Shown: piece after piece, positions 6,869 through 14,494 of the stretch
Layout of the letters: each line of letters opens with the position of its first letter
Numbering within the stretch: position 1 is the stretch's first letter
NCBI GenBank assembly: GCA_905202255.1
Contig: CAJKRH010000034.1
Coordinates: forward strand, 1 to 19,861
Reading direction: 5' to 3'
Length of the DNA stretch: 19,861 nt
DNA from: an uncultured Ruminococcus sp.
GTDB lineage: Bacteria; Bacillota; Clostridia; Oscillospirales; CAG-272
Program-made: the position numbers and the translations under genes
Notes under the pieces: model-generated
What the model saw: only the letters and a program-made list of their open reading frames with translations
The model's database searches: none
What the model was told of the DNA's origin: nothing

Positions 6869-8853
6869 ATTGCGTCCACCTCCGCCATTATCTGTCTGCT
6901 TGTGAATCCGCGCAGATCCATCGCACCGGACATACAAGCCACCGTGCAGGCTCCGCAGCCCTGACATACCGCCTCGTTTACGGAAGCTACGCGGCGAATT
7001 TTCGTCGTTCTGTTGGGCATTCTGAATTCTTTTTCTATATATGTTATCGCGCCGTAGGGGCAAACCTTTTCGCAGGTTGAGCAACCGTTGCACATCATCT
7101 CATCGGAATGAGCGACGCAGGGGTTGCCTGTCAGCTTGTCCTTGCAGAGCAGTCCGATAACCTTGGAAGCCGCCGCTCCCGCCTGAGAAACCGTCTCGGG
7201 GATATCCTTGGGTCCCTGGCATGTTCCGGAGAGGAAAACGCCTGCCGTCGGGCTTTCCACAGGGCGAAGCTTCGGATGAGCCTCGGTGAAGAAATCGTTT
7301 GTATCCATGCTTGCCGTCAGCATCGTCGCGAGCCGGCGCGCGGATTTATCGGGCTCGATTGCCGCCGCGAGAACCACAAGGTCGGCATCTATATGGAGCT
7401 GATTTCCGTAGATGAGGTCTGAGCCCTGAACCTTGAGCTTATCTCCCTCTGGCGAAACCTTGCCAACCATGCCCTTGATGTAGTGCACGCCGTATTCTTC
7501 GACGGCGCGACGGTAAAATTCATCGAAGTTCTTGCCCGGGGTACGGACATCTATGTAGAAAACATAAACTTCCGTATCGGGATACTTGTCGCGGATGAGC
7601 ATTGCGTGCTTTGCCGTATACATACAGCAAATCTTGGAGCAGTATTCCTTGCCCTTGTCCGCGCACGCCGCGCAACGCGAGCCTACGCACTGAACGAAAA
7701 CTATCGTATGCGGATGCTTGCCGTCGGAGGGGCGCAGGAGCGTGCCGCCCGTAGGACCTGCCGCATTCATCAGGCGCTCCAGCTCGAGCGAAGTGATGAC
7801 ATCCTTTGACTGCGAATAAGCAAATTCATCGAATTTCTCCATTGATATGGGATTGAAGCCCGTAGCCACTACTATGGCACCGTACTTCTCTTCCACAAAT
7901 TCGTCCTTTGCCTTGTAATCTATAGCGCCCGCGCCGCAGACCTTCGAGCAAACGCCGCACTTACCGTTTTTCAGCATCATGCAGTAGTTCGGGTCTATCG
8001 TTGCCACCTTCGGCACAGCCTGCGCAAAAGGAATATATATCGCGCTTCTGTTGTTCATGCCGAGGTTGAATTCATTGGGCACTTTCTTCTGCGGGCACTT
8101 TTCCGTGCAGAGTCCGCAGCCTGTGCATATCTCTTCTTTTACATATCTTGCCTTGCGCTTTATCGTGACATCAAAGTTTCCGACAAATCCCTTTACGGCG
8201 GTCACCTCGGAATATGAGAAAATGCGTATCTTCTCATTCTGGGCAACATCAACCATTTTCGGCGTGAGGATACACGCGGCGCAGTCGAGCGTCGGGAATG
8301 TCTTATCCAGCTGTGCCATCTTGCCGCCGATAGTCGGCTTCGCCTCGACTATATCAACGGGAAAACCGGCGTCGGCTATATCAAGCGCCGTCTGAATGCC
8401 CGCGATACCGCCGCCGATAACGAGTGCGCGCTTTGTCACTGAGCTTTCTCCCGGGGTCAGCGGCGCATTGAGATTTACCTTTGCCACAGCTGCCTTGCCG
8501 AGGATTATCGCCTTTTCCGTGCCTGTCGGCATATCCTTATGTACCCATGAGCACTGCTCACGGATATTTGCTATTTCCACCATATAGGGGTTCAGTCCGG
8601 CACCTGCCGCCGTTTTGCGGAAGGTCGCCTCATGCATACGCGGAGAGCATGAGCAAACCACGATACCCGAGAGCTTATGCTCGGCTATAGCGTCCTTTAT
8701 CATGTTCTGCCCTGCCTGCGAGCACATATACTGGTAGTCGGTTGAGAAAACAACACCCGGCTCATGAGAGAGAGCCGCCGCTACCGCCTTAACGTCCACC
8801 GTTCCTGCGATATTCGTACCGCAGTGGCAGACAAAAACACCTATTCTTTGCAT
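6859..8853 (-). CDS. hdrA: Heterodisulfide reductase-type bifurcating flavoprotein HdrA
   Basis: 664 residues, the full HdrA plan. An N-terminal iron-sulfur domain has VCHCG (Cys9, 11), YMCS (Cys44) and CSCSPRMHE (Cys67, 69). The FAD Rossmann motif GGGIAG is at 147-152 and LDCAAC at 189-194. An inserted ferredoxin has Cys243, 246, 249, 253 and Cys291, 299, 302, 306. The C-terminal two-cluster ferredoxin has Cys588, 591, 594, 598 and Cys630, 633, 636, 640. In known Hdr complexes this FAD splits electron pairs between ferredoxin and HdrBC. MvhD is a separate gene here and not fused. Start at ATG with a GGAGGGGG site. Part of the cytoplasmic NADH-linked complex inferred for this operon. Confidence 0.9.
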   Translation of the reverse strand: MQRIGVFVCHCGTNIAGTVDVKAVAAALSHEPGVVFSTDYQYMCSQAGQNMIKDAIAEHKLSGIVVCSCSPRMHEATFRKTAAGAGLNPYMVEIANIREQCSWVHKDMPTGTEKAIILGKAAVAKVNLNAPLTPGESSVTKRALVIGGGIAGIQTALDIADAGFPVDIVEAKPTIGGKMAQLDKTFPTLDCAACILTPKMVDVAQNEKIRIFSYSEVTAVKGFVGNFDVTIKRKARYVKEEICTGCGLCTEKCPQKKVPNEFNLGMNNRSAIYIPFAQAVPKVATIDPNYCMMLKNGKCGVCSKVCGAGAIDYKAKDEFVEEKYGAIVVATGFNPISMEKFDEFAYSQSKDVITSLELERLMNAAGPTGGTLLRPSDGKHPHTIVFVQCVGSRCAACADKGKEYCSKICCMYTAKHAMLIRDKYPDTEVYVFYIDVRTPGKNFDEFYRRAVEEYGVHYIKGMVGKVSPEGDKLKVQGSDLIYGNQLHIDADLVVLAAAIEPDKSARRLATMLTASMDTNDFFTEAHPKLRPVESPTAGVFLSGTCQGPKDIPETVSQAGAAASKVIGLLCKDKLTGNPCVAHSDEMMCNGCSTCEKVCPYGAITYIEKEFRMPNRTTKIRRVASVNEAVCQGCGACTVACMSGAMDLRGFTSRQIMAEVDAICK

Positions 8854-8871
8854 AGCCTGTCTCCCCCTCCT

Positions 8872-9264
8872 TTATTTCGAATATTTGCGCATCGCGGAAA
8901 CGATAGCCTGCTGCGGCATATCGTCATCGAGAAGCGCGGGAATATCATCCGCTGTCATATGATTTCCGCCCTTTTCGCGTATCGCGAGCAGGCGCACCGC
9001 CTCGACAAGCTTTGCGGGTTCGACGCCGCGGGGGCATCTGTCCACGCAGGCAAAGCACGAGAGGCATTTATATACCGACTCTGACTTCATCAGCGTTTCG
9101 ATATCGCCCGTTTCGACCATGTAGACAAACTGGTGCGGGTGATATTCCATTTCGCCGTATGAGGGGCAGGTGCCGGAGCATTTGCCGCAACGCATACATT
9201 TCAGCGGGTTGACACCGCTCATGCGGAGCACCTGCTCGCGGCGGAGTTCGTTTTTACTGCTCAT
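8872..9264 (-). CDS. hdrC: Heterodisulfide reductase iron-sulfur subunit HdrC
   Basis: 130 residues with two complete [4Fe-4S] motifs: Cys23, 26, 29, 33 and Cys67, 70, 73, 77. Length and motif spacing fit HdrC, which carries electrons between HdrA and HdrB. There are no membrane helices, so it is the soluble HdrC type and not HdrE-linked. It overlaps the end of hdrB by 11 nt, has a strong AGGAGG site, and lies 18 nt before hdrA. The order hdrB-hdrC-hdrA is intact. Confidence 0.88.
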   Translation of the reverse strand: MSSKNELRREQVLRMSGVNPLKCMRCGKCSGTCPSYGEMEYHPHQFVYMVETGDIETLMKSESVYKCLSCFACVDRCPRGVEPAKLVEAVRLLAIREKGGNHMTADDIPALLDDDMPQQAIVSAMRKYSK

Positions 9265-10060
9265 TTTGTTCCTCCTTTATGCCGAGCGCCTCTGCGAGAA
9301 GCTCGGTAAAGTAAACTACGGGAAGCCCGCTTCCGCTCTTTACGAGATTGTATTTGCAAAGCGGACAGGCTGTCACTATCATGTCTGCGCCGTGGGCGGC
9401 GGCACTCTCGGAAACGGCAGAGGATTTTCTCTTAGCCGAGTCCGCATCCTCAAGCGCGACATAGCCGCCGCAGCATTCGTTTCTCATGGGATAAACCACC
9501 GGCTCCGCTCCCAGCGCGCGGATGAAATCTTCCATTATGCGTGGATTTTCCGCATCATCCAAAGCCATCACCTTGGAGGGGCGCAGAAGCATACAGCCGT
9601 AATAAGCGGCTATCTTCTTTCCCGAGAGCGGACTGACTACGGCTTCCTTTACCTTGTCGAAGCCGACAACATCGCGCAGAAGCTCGAGATAGTGATAAAC
9701 CTCCGTCTCACCGTTATAGGGTGCTTCGGGATTTTTGTCCTGCGACATATAGAGATTGACCTTTGCGGCGAAATCCGCATCGGTTTTCATTGCATGGTTT
9801 GTCTGTTTTATTACATTGTGGCAAGCCGAACATACCGTAACAAGCGGCTCACCGGCATCTCTTGCGTAAGCAAGTGCGCGAACGCTCGAGAGCTTGGTGG
9901 CAATTTCGTCCTTTGCGGAGACGAAAACACCGCCACAGCACTGCCAGTCTCTGACCTCACAAAGCTCTATCCCGAGCTTTTCCGCGCTCTTTCGCGCATA
10001 CAAGTCGAGATTTTTTGCCTTTGTACGGAGAGTACAGCCCGGAAAATAACTGACTTTCAT
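9254..10060 (-). CDS. hdrB: Heterodisulfide reductase catalytic subunit HdrB (two CCG domains)
   Basis: 268 residues with two full CCG domains. The first has Cys9, Cys41-Cys42, Cys77 and Cys80; the second has Cys156, Cys196-Cys197, Cys232 and Cys235. These ligate the paired non-cubane [4Fe-4S] clusters that cleave a disulfide in HdrB. All ligands are present, so the protein should be active. Bacteria lack the methanogen substrate CoM-S-S-CoB, so the natural partner here is either another thiol/disulfide or, by direct transfer, the fumarate reductase subunits in the same operon. A GGAGGT site precedes the ATG. It lies 24 nt after fumC. Confidence 0.88.
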   Translation of the reverse strand: MKVSYFPGCTLRTKAKNLDLYARKSAEKLGIELCEVRDWQCCGGVFVSAKDEIATKLSSVRALAYARDAGEPLVTVCSACHNVIKQTNHAMKTDADFAAKVNLYMSQDKNPEAPYNGETEVYHYLELLRDVVGFDKVKEAVVSPLSGKKIAAYYGCMLLRPSKVMALDDAENPRIMEDFIRALGAEPVVYPMRNECCGGYVALEDADSAKRKSSAVSESAAAHGADMIVTACPLCKYNLVKSGSGLPVVYFTELLAEALGIKEEQNEQ

Positions 10061-10084
10061 TCTTTACCTCCGATAAACCGTATA

Positions 10085-11461
10085 TCAGACCATCTCTTCG
10101 GGATGGAATACCTCATCGAATTTTTCAGCCGTCAGGAAGCCGAGTTCAACACACGCTTCCTTCAGCGAAATATTGTCCTTATATGCCTTCTTCGCCGTCT
10201 TTGCCGCGTTTTCATATCCGATATAGGGATTGAGCGCGGTAACAAGCATGAGCGAATTGTGCAGATTATGATACATCTTGTCCTTATTTGCCGTGATGCC
10301 GACGGCGCAGTTATTATTGAACGAAACTATCGCCTCGGCAAGCAGGCGCGCGGACTGCAGGAAATTGTATGCGGCGACCGGCATGAACACATTCAGTTCG
10401 AAATTGCCCTGCGAAGCCGCCATGCCGACAGCGACATCATTTCCCATAACCTGAACGGCTACCATCGTCACAGCCTCGCACTGGGTGGGGTTCACCTTGC
10501 CGGGCATTATCGATGAGCCGGGCTCATTCTCGGGAATGTGAATCTCGCCGAGACCGTCGCGCGGACCGCTTGCGAGCCAACGGACATCATTTGCTATCTT
10601 CATCATATCGCATGCGGTCGCCTTTATCGCTCCGTGAGCGAATACAAGCTCGTCCTTGGATGTGAGCGCGTGGAATTTGTTCTCAGCCGTTATGAAAGGC
10701 TTGCCTGTGAGAGCGGCAACCTTTGCGGCTACAAGCTCGGAAAAGCCCTTCGGTGCATTGAGTCCGGTGCCGACAGCCGTTCCGCCGAGCGCAAGCTCAT
10801 GGAGCGGCTTTACCGCCATGCGCAGGAGCTCCGCATCGCGCTCGAGACTGCTTCTCCAGCCGGAAATCTCCTGGCTGAACTTTATCGGTGTGGCATCCTG
10901 AAGGTGAGTTCTGCCGGATTTGACTATTCCCTCGTTCTCCGCCTCAAGGCGCTTGAAGGTGGCTGTCAGCAGCTCTATCGCGGGGAGCAGCTTGTCCTCT
11001 ATCGCAATCACGGCGGAAATATGCATTGCCGTCGGGAATGTGTCGTTTGAGGACTGGCTCATATTGATATCGTCATTCGGATGGCAGAGCTTTTCGCCAG
11101 CTATCTGATTTGCACGGTTTGCGATAACCTCGTTTGCGTTCATATTGGACTGCGTGCCCGAGCCCGTCTGCCATACGACAAGCGGGAAATTATCATTGAG
11201 CTTACCGGCGATGACCTCATCGCAGGCGGCTGAAATGGCTTCGAGCTTCTTTGCCGTCATCTTCTCGGGCTTCAGCTCCGAGTTTGCGAGAGCCGCCGCT
11301 TTCTTGAGTATGCCGAAAGCATGTGTTATCTCGCGCGGCATCGTTTCGATATCGACGCCTATCTTGAAATTTTCATGGCTTCTCTGCGTCTGCGCCGCCC
11401 AAAGCCTGTCGGCAGGCACTTTCACCTCTCCCATTGAATCGTGTTCTATACGGTATTCCAT
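10085..11461 (-). CDS. fumC: Fumarate hydratase, class II
   Basis: 458 residues of the aspartase/fumarase superfamily, converting malate and fumarate reversibly without an iron-sulfur cluster. The N-terminal DSMGEVKVPADRLWAAQTQRS is close to FumC. The active-site segment SGSGTQSNMNANE and the family signature GSSIMPGKVNP are intact. The superfamily includes aspartase, but the wording and the malate-type dehydrogenase next door favour fumarase. Two in-frame ATGs lie 6 nt apart; AGGAG is only 2 nt from the first and 8 nt from the second, so the second (11461) is chosen. In this operon it should run from malate to fumarate, feeding the fumarate reductase. Confidence 0.9.
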   Translation of the reverse strand: MEYRIEHDSMGEVKVPADRLWAAQTQRSHENFKIGVDIETMPREITHAFGILKKAAALANSELKPEKMTAKKLEAISAACDEVIAGKLNDNFPLVVWQTGSGTQSNMNANEVIANRANQIAGEKLCHPNDDINMSQSSNDTFPTAMHISAVIAIEDKLLPAIELLTATFKRLEAENEGIVKSGRTHLQDATPIKFSQEISGWRSSLERDAELLRMAVKPLHELALGGTAVGTGLNAPKGFSELVAAKVAALTGKPFITAENKFHALTSKDELVFAHGAIKATACDMMKIANDVRWLASGPRDGLGEIHIPENEPGSSIMPGKVNPTQCEAVTMVAVQVMGNDVAVGMAASQGNFELNVFMPVAAYNFLQSARLLAEAIVSFNNNCAVGITANKDKMYHNLHNSLMLVTALNPYIGYENAAKTAKKAYKDNISLKEACVELGFLTAEKFDEVFHPEEMV

Positions 11462-11469
11462 CTTCATCG

Positions 11470-11474
11470 CTCCT
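11470..11474 (-). promoter_or_regulatory. Ribosome binding site deciding the fumC start
   Basis: AGGAG (minus strand) is 8 nt upstream of the ATG at 11461 and only 2 nt from the ATG at 11467. Normal spacing picks the inner codon, making the protein two residues shorter than the longest frame. Confidence 0.6.
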
Positions 11475-11479
11475 TAGTT

Positions 11480-12424
11480 TCAGATTTCGATGCTGTTTAT
11501 AACATTTTTCAGGGTCTCTGCGCTGTAGCGAAGCTTTGCCACTTCATCGTCCGTGAGAGGAACATTTACCTTACCGCGGACGCCGCCGTTGCCGACGAGC
11601 GCGAGCGTGCTGAGGCAGACATCTTCTATTCCGTATTCGCCGTGCATCATTGTGGAAACGGTCATCGTTGTATCAAGACCGCCGAGCAGGCACTTGCAGA
11701 TATGACATACGGAAACGGATACGGCATAGAATGTCGCGCCCTTGCGCGCAATAACTCTGCCGCCCGATTTTCTTACATACTGCTCGACCTCTTCGGGATC
11801 AAGCTCGGGACGCTCGATGCCGGGAGTTGTGATGAGTTTTGCGCAGTCCTTTATCGGAACATTGGAAATGTTGGCTACCGACCACGGAATGAACGAAGAG
11901 TCGCCATGCTCGCCGAAAACATAAGCATGAACATTGCTCTGGTTTATATCGTAATACTCGGAGAGTCTCGCACGCAGGCGCGCAGTATCGAGTATCGTAC
12001 CGGAACCGATGATATGGCTCTCGGGAATATCCGAGAACTTGTGGAAAGTATAAGTCAGAACATCAACGGGATTGCTGACTATTATGTATACGGCGTTGGG
12101 CGCGTATTTTGTAATCTCGGGGATGATGCTCTTTGTGATGTTTACATTCGTCTGTGCAAGCTCGAGTCTTGTCTGACCGGGCTTTCTTGCAATGCCGGAT
12201 GTGAGGATAACGATGTCGGAATCAGCCGCGTCGCGATAGTCGCCCGCGTAAACGGAGCAGGCATTGCAAAAAGGTGTTCCCTGGCGGATATCGAGAGCTT
12301 CGCCGAGCGCTTTCTCGCTGTTGATATCAATCATAACGATTTCAGAGGCAAGCCCCATGACTGTAAGCGTATAGGCAATGGTGGAACCTACGCTTCCGGT
12401 TCCGATGATGGAAATTTTGTTCAT
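11480..12424 (-). CDS. mdh: LDH-fold 2-hydroxyacid dehydrogenase, predicted malate dehydrogenase
   Basis: 314 residues. NAD site GTGSVG (8-13) with Asp33, catalytic His173 in GEHGDSS, Asp146, and substrate Arg149. The overall wording (SGTILDTARLR, KGATFYA) is L-lactate dehydrogenase-like. The specificity loop, however, reads GIARKPGQTR: Arg80 aligns with Gln102 of Bacillus LDH (GANQKPGETR), and an arginine there is the mark of malate dehydrogenase; the classic Gln102Arg exchange makes an LDH act on oxaloacetate. Thr231 stays LDH-like, so this looks like an LDH scaffold turned to malate. As first gene of an operon with fumarase and fumarate reductase, oxaloacetate to malate is the sensible role. 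LDH activity remains possible. Confidence 0.75.
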   Translation of the reverse strand: MNKISIIGTGSVGSTIAYTLTVMGLASEIVMIDINSEKALGEALDIRQGTPFCNACSVYAGDYRDAADSDIVILTSGIARKPGQTRLELAQTNVNITKSIIPEITKYAPNAVYIIVSNPVDVLTYTFHKFSDIPESHIIGSGTILDTARLRARLSEYYDINQSNVHAYVFGEHGDSSFIPWSVANISNVPIKDCAKLITTPGIERPELDPEEVEQYVRKSGGRVIARKGATFYAVSVSVCHICKCLLGGLDTTMTVSTMMHGEYGIEDVCLSTLALVGNGGVRGKVNVPLTDDEVAKLRYSAETLKNVINSIEI

Positions 12425-12466
12425 GACTTTTTTCTCCTGTTAAGTAGTTTTTTAAGCCGTTGATTT

Positions 12467-12487
12467 TTGTCGTATATTATATAACAA
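12467..12487. promoter_or_regulatory. Candidate operator in the operon leader
   Basis: An imperfect inverted repeat, TTGTCGTAT-N3-ATATAACAA, matches in 7 of 9 arms and lies about 10-30 nt downstream of the predicted start of the fumarate operon. TTGT...ACAA ends recall redox-sensing Rex sites, but the spacing (21 bp) does not match the usual 18-bp Rex site. The binding protein is unknown. Confidence 0.25.
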
Positions 12488-12503
12488 CATTACTTCAGTA
12501 TAT

Positions 12504-12532
12504 ATTCTACCGCAATTTGTCGCATTTGTAAA
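12504..12532 (-). promoter_or_regulatory. Sigma-A promoter of the MDH-fumarase-Hdr-Flx-Frd operon
   Basis: On the minus strand TTTACA (12527-12532) is followed after exactly 17 nt by TAGAAT (12504-12509), each one base off consensus. The expected start is near 12497, leaving a leader of about 70 nt before the dehydrogenase ATG. Confidence 0.7.
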
Positions 12533-12665
12533 GCCCCTTTTTTTCATATCGGTTATATATATATCGATATATGTCGGAACTATACGAAAAATTTGGAAAA
12601 AACACGCTCCATGCAGGACAAATTTTTCCTGCCGCAGCATGATTTTCGCAATTTTCGCGATATTA

Positions 12666-12694
12666 TTGACGCGAAGTGAAAAATATGGTATAAT
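12666..12694 (+). promoter_or_regulatory. Sigma-A promoter of the AraC-family gene
   Basis: TTGACG (12666-12671), 17-nt spacer, TATAAT (12689-12694) with an extended TGG before the -10. The expected start is near 12701, about 29 nt from the ATG. Confidence 0.8.
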
Positions 12695-12729
12695 TTCAGA
12701 AAAAATGTGCCATTTCCACGGAGGAATTT

Positions 12730-13695
12730 ATGAATCAGGTTTCTTTTTCCTGTCCCTCCTGCCCATACGGTATGCGAAAAACCGTGACAGCGGAAAAAGA
12801 CAATTTCATCACGCGCATCGAGAGCGCAAACGGAAACATCATGATGACGGAATATTCCGTTTTCCCCGGGATATCTCTCATCTACAACGATGTGAATGCC
12901 GAGGGCGGCGTCGATGCGGCGGAGCCAGCCGACGATACCGTTTTCGAGATAAATCATTGCCGCGAGGGCAGAATCGAATGCCATGCGAGCGATGAATTTT
13001 TCTATCTCGCGCCCGGCGATATGTCGGTCGGAAGTCCCGCCTATATGGAGTGCGGCTCATATTTTCCGCTGCGCCGATATCGCGGAGTAACCGTCAGGAT
13101 AGATACGCGCAAGGCACCCGAATGTCTCTCCTGCCTGCTGGATGATGTGAATATCAACCCGAAACTGCTTATAAAAAAATTCCGCTCGGCAGGAAAATGC
13201 TATATCTCGCGTGCCAATCCGTCAATCGAGCATATCTTCTCCGAGCTTTACTCTGTTCCCGAGGAGATACGCCGCGGGTATTTCAAGGTGAAAATTCTCG
13301 AGCTTCTGCTCTTCCTCAGCTGTATCGACCCATCGTCGGAAAAGCCCGCAGCAAAGCCTGTATCCGGAAGTCGCGCCGTGCTTGCCAAGGATGCGGCAAA
13401 ATATCTCGCGGCTCATATGGATGAGCATATCACTATATCCGAGCTTTCCGCCGCGTTGCACGCCTCGGAAACACAGATAAAAGAGAGCTTTCGCGCTGTT
13501 TACGGGGAATCTGTCTACTCTTTTGCCAGAGCGATGAAAATGCAGGCTGCTGCACTTGCTCTGCGCGAGAGCGACGCCACCGTTCTCGATATCGCGGGTC
13601 GTTTCGGCTACAGCAACAGCTCAAAATTTGCAAAAGCCTTTGCCGATGTCATGGGCGTTTCGCCGAGCGAATACCGAAACGGAAGTCGGAAATAA
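12730..13695 (+). CDS. AraC-family transcriptional regulator
   Basis: 321 residues. The C-terminal 100 or so (about 219-317) form the AraC double helix-turn-helix: HITISELSAALHASETQIKESFRAVYG is the first unit and LDIAGRFGYSNSSKFAKAFADVMGVSPSEYR the second, with the family end signature. The N-terminal part carries FPGISLIYNDV (about 45-55) and EINHCREGRIEC (about 73-84), wording I associate with a widespread clostridial group whose ligand is unknown. CPSCPYG near the N-terminus adds close cysteines, which may be incidental. A GGAGGA site lies 4 nt before the ATG. It is divergent from the fumarate operon and may control it; that link is inferred from position only. Confidence 0.85.
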   Translation: MNQVSFSCPSCPYGMRKTVTAEKDNFITRIESANGNIMMTEYSVFPGISLIYNDVNAEGGVDAAEPADDTVFEINHCREGRIECHASDEFFYLAPGDMSVGSPAYMECGSYFPLRRYRGVTVRIDTRKAPECLSCLLDDVNINPKLLIKKFRSAGKCYISRANPSIEHIFSELYSVPEEIRRGYFKVKILELLLFLSCIDPSSEKPAAKPVSGSRAVLAKDAAKYLAAHMDEHITISELSAALHASETQIKESFRAVYGESVYSFARAMKMQAAALALRESDATVLDIAGRFGYSNSSKFAKAFADVMGVSPSEYRNGSRK

Positions 13696-13720
13696 GCCTT
13701 ATGCACCCAGTGCAAGCGTC

Positions 13721-13766
13721 GCGTTTCCGATATCCGCCATGTCGGAAGCGCGGCGCCGATTTTTTC
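13721..13766 (+). terminator. Probable terminator of the AraC-family gene
   Basis: GCGTTTCCGA (13721-13730) pairs with TCGGAAGCGC (13742-13751) with one G-T pair. A GC-rich stretch then leads into a run of six T (13760-13765). The T-run is 8 nt past the stem, so an alternative hairpin using GGCGCCGA may be the working form. Confidence 0.5.
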
Positions 13767-13805
13767 ATTTCTGTCTTTTCGGAGCGTATTTCTTGCCTTT
13801 CGGAG

Positions 13806-13834
13806 CAGACAGGCGGCGCTTTTTGTAGTATAAT
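13806..13834 (+). promoter_or_regulatory. Probable promoter of the DUF3793-flavodoxin genes
   Basis: A perfect TATAAT (13829-13834) lies 17 nt after CAGACA (13806-13811), a weak -35. The expected start is near 13841, about 35 nt before the inverted repeat at 13875-13892. Confidence 0.5.
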
Positions 13835-13874
13835 GACAGCGTAAACGCCGAGAGGCTTTTATTTTAAATTCATC

Positions 13875-13892
13875 GGTTAGCGTATGCTAACC
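13875..13892. promoter_or_regulatory. Candidate metal-regulator operator, GGTTAGC-N4-GCTAACC
   Basis: A perfect 7-bp inverted repeat lies directly before the ribosome site of the DUF3793 gene. The arms resemble DtxR/IdeR-type sites (TTAGG...CCTAA core), and flavodoxin is a classic iron-sparing protein. An RNA hairpin covering the start is the alternative reading. Symmetry is seen; the regulator is inferred. Confidence 0.5.
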
Positions 13893-13898
13893 AAGGAG
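13893..13898 (+). promoter_or_regulatory. Ribosome binding site deciding the DUF3793 start
   Basis: AAGGAG is 9 nt before the ATG at 13908. The earlier in-frame ATG at 13884 lies inside the inverted repeat and upstream of this site, so it is not used. Confidence 0.7.
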
Positions 13899-13907
13899 CG
13901 TGAACCT

Positions 13908-14459
13908 ATGCCGGATTCCCTGATAATAGAACACAGCTCGCCGACTCTCGCGGGGCTCAAAACAGGCAGTCTTTTCAGTTGTCCTCCTGAAAGCAAAGAA
14001 AAGCTGACTGCGGAACTCAGCAGAATCAACCGCGCATTTGTGCCGCGCGGTCTGCGCATGATCCCCGTGAAAATCACCGACAGCCGCATACTCATATATA
14101 TTTACCGTCCTGAAAAATTGAGAGAGGATTTTAAAAATTCGCTTGTGCGCGATATTCTCGCAGAATATGGGTACCCTGTCAAAGATTCGGAGCTTTGCGT
14201 AAAAGAGCTTGTCCGTAGAATGAAAGCTTCTGAGAGCTTTCCCCATGAGATAGGGCTTTTTCTGGGATATCCGGCAGAGGATGTTCAGGGCTTTATCCGT
14301 AACTGCGCGGCAAAACCGAAGCTTGTAGGCGCGTGGAAAGTATACGGAGACGCCGAGGTAGCAAAGAAGAAATTTGCCTCCTATAAAAAATGCACGCGGC
14401 TTTATCTCGCGGCATATGCAAAGCATCGGTCGATTGACAGGCTTGCCGTCAACGCCTGA
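13908..14459 (+). CDS. DUF3793 family protein
   Basis: 183 residues from the ATG at 13908. The family pattern is clear: HSSPTLAGLKTGSLF near the N-terminus, a central ILIYIYRPEKL, and the strongly conserved FPHEIGLFLGYPAEDVQGFI (around residues 110-130), then WKVYGD. No signal peptide or membrane segment. The function of DUF3793 is not established; it is commonly encoded with flavodoxin and ferrous-iron genes in clostridia, from my recollection. Here flavodoxin follows 35 nt downstream, and the shared upstream inverted repeat suggests joint metal control. A redox or iron-related role is an inference. Confidence 0.85.
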   Translation: MPDSLIIEHSSPTLAGLKTGSLFSCPPESKEKLTAELSRINRAFVPRGLRMIPVKITDSRILIYIYRPEKLREDFKNSLVRDILAEYGYPVKDSELCVKELVRRMKASESFPHEIGLFLGYPAEDVQGFIRNCAAKPKLVGAWKVYGDAEVAKKKFASYKKCTRLYLAAYAKHRSIDRLAVNA

Positions 14460-14494
14460 TATAAATTAAAAGACAAGAAAGGTTGGATGATATT

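Larger units (their letters stand above)
12425..12729. other. 305-bp divergent regulatory region
   Basis: It separates the 12-gene operon from the AraC-type regulator and contains both promoters. Between them are the perfect AT palindrome ATATATCGATATAT (12559-12572) and the inverted repeat GCAGGA-N8-TCCTGC (12613-12632), either of which could be a regulator site. No open frame here looks coding. Confidence 0.5.

Noticed and set aside
6869..7093. 75-residue N-terminal extension of the MvhD-like protein
   Set aside because: It lies inside hdrA, is not MvhD-like, and a good ribosome site marks the inner ATG at 6868.
9170..10516. 448-codon plus-strand open frame
   Set aside because: Shadow of hdrB, hdrC and fumC; no motif and no ribosome site.
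11441..12463. 340-codon plus-strand open frame
   Set aside because: Antisense to the malate dehydrogenase-like gene, and it crosses that gene's promoter side.
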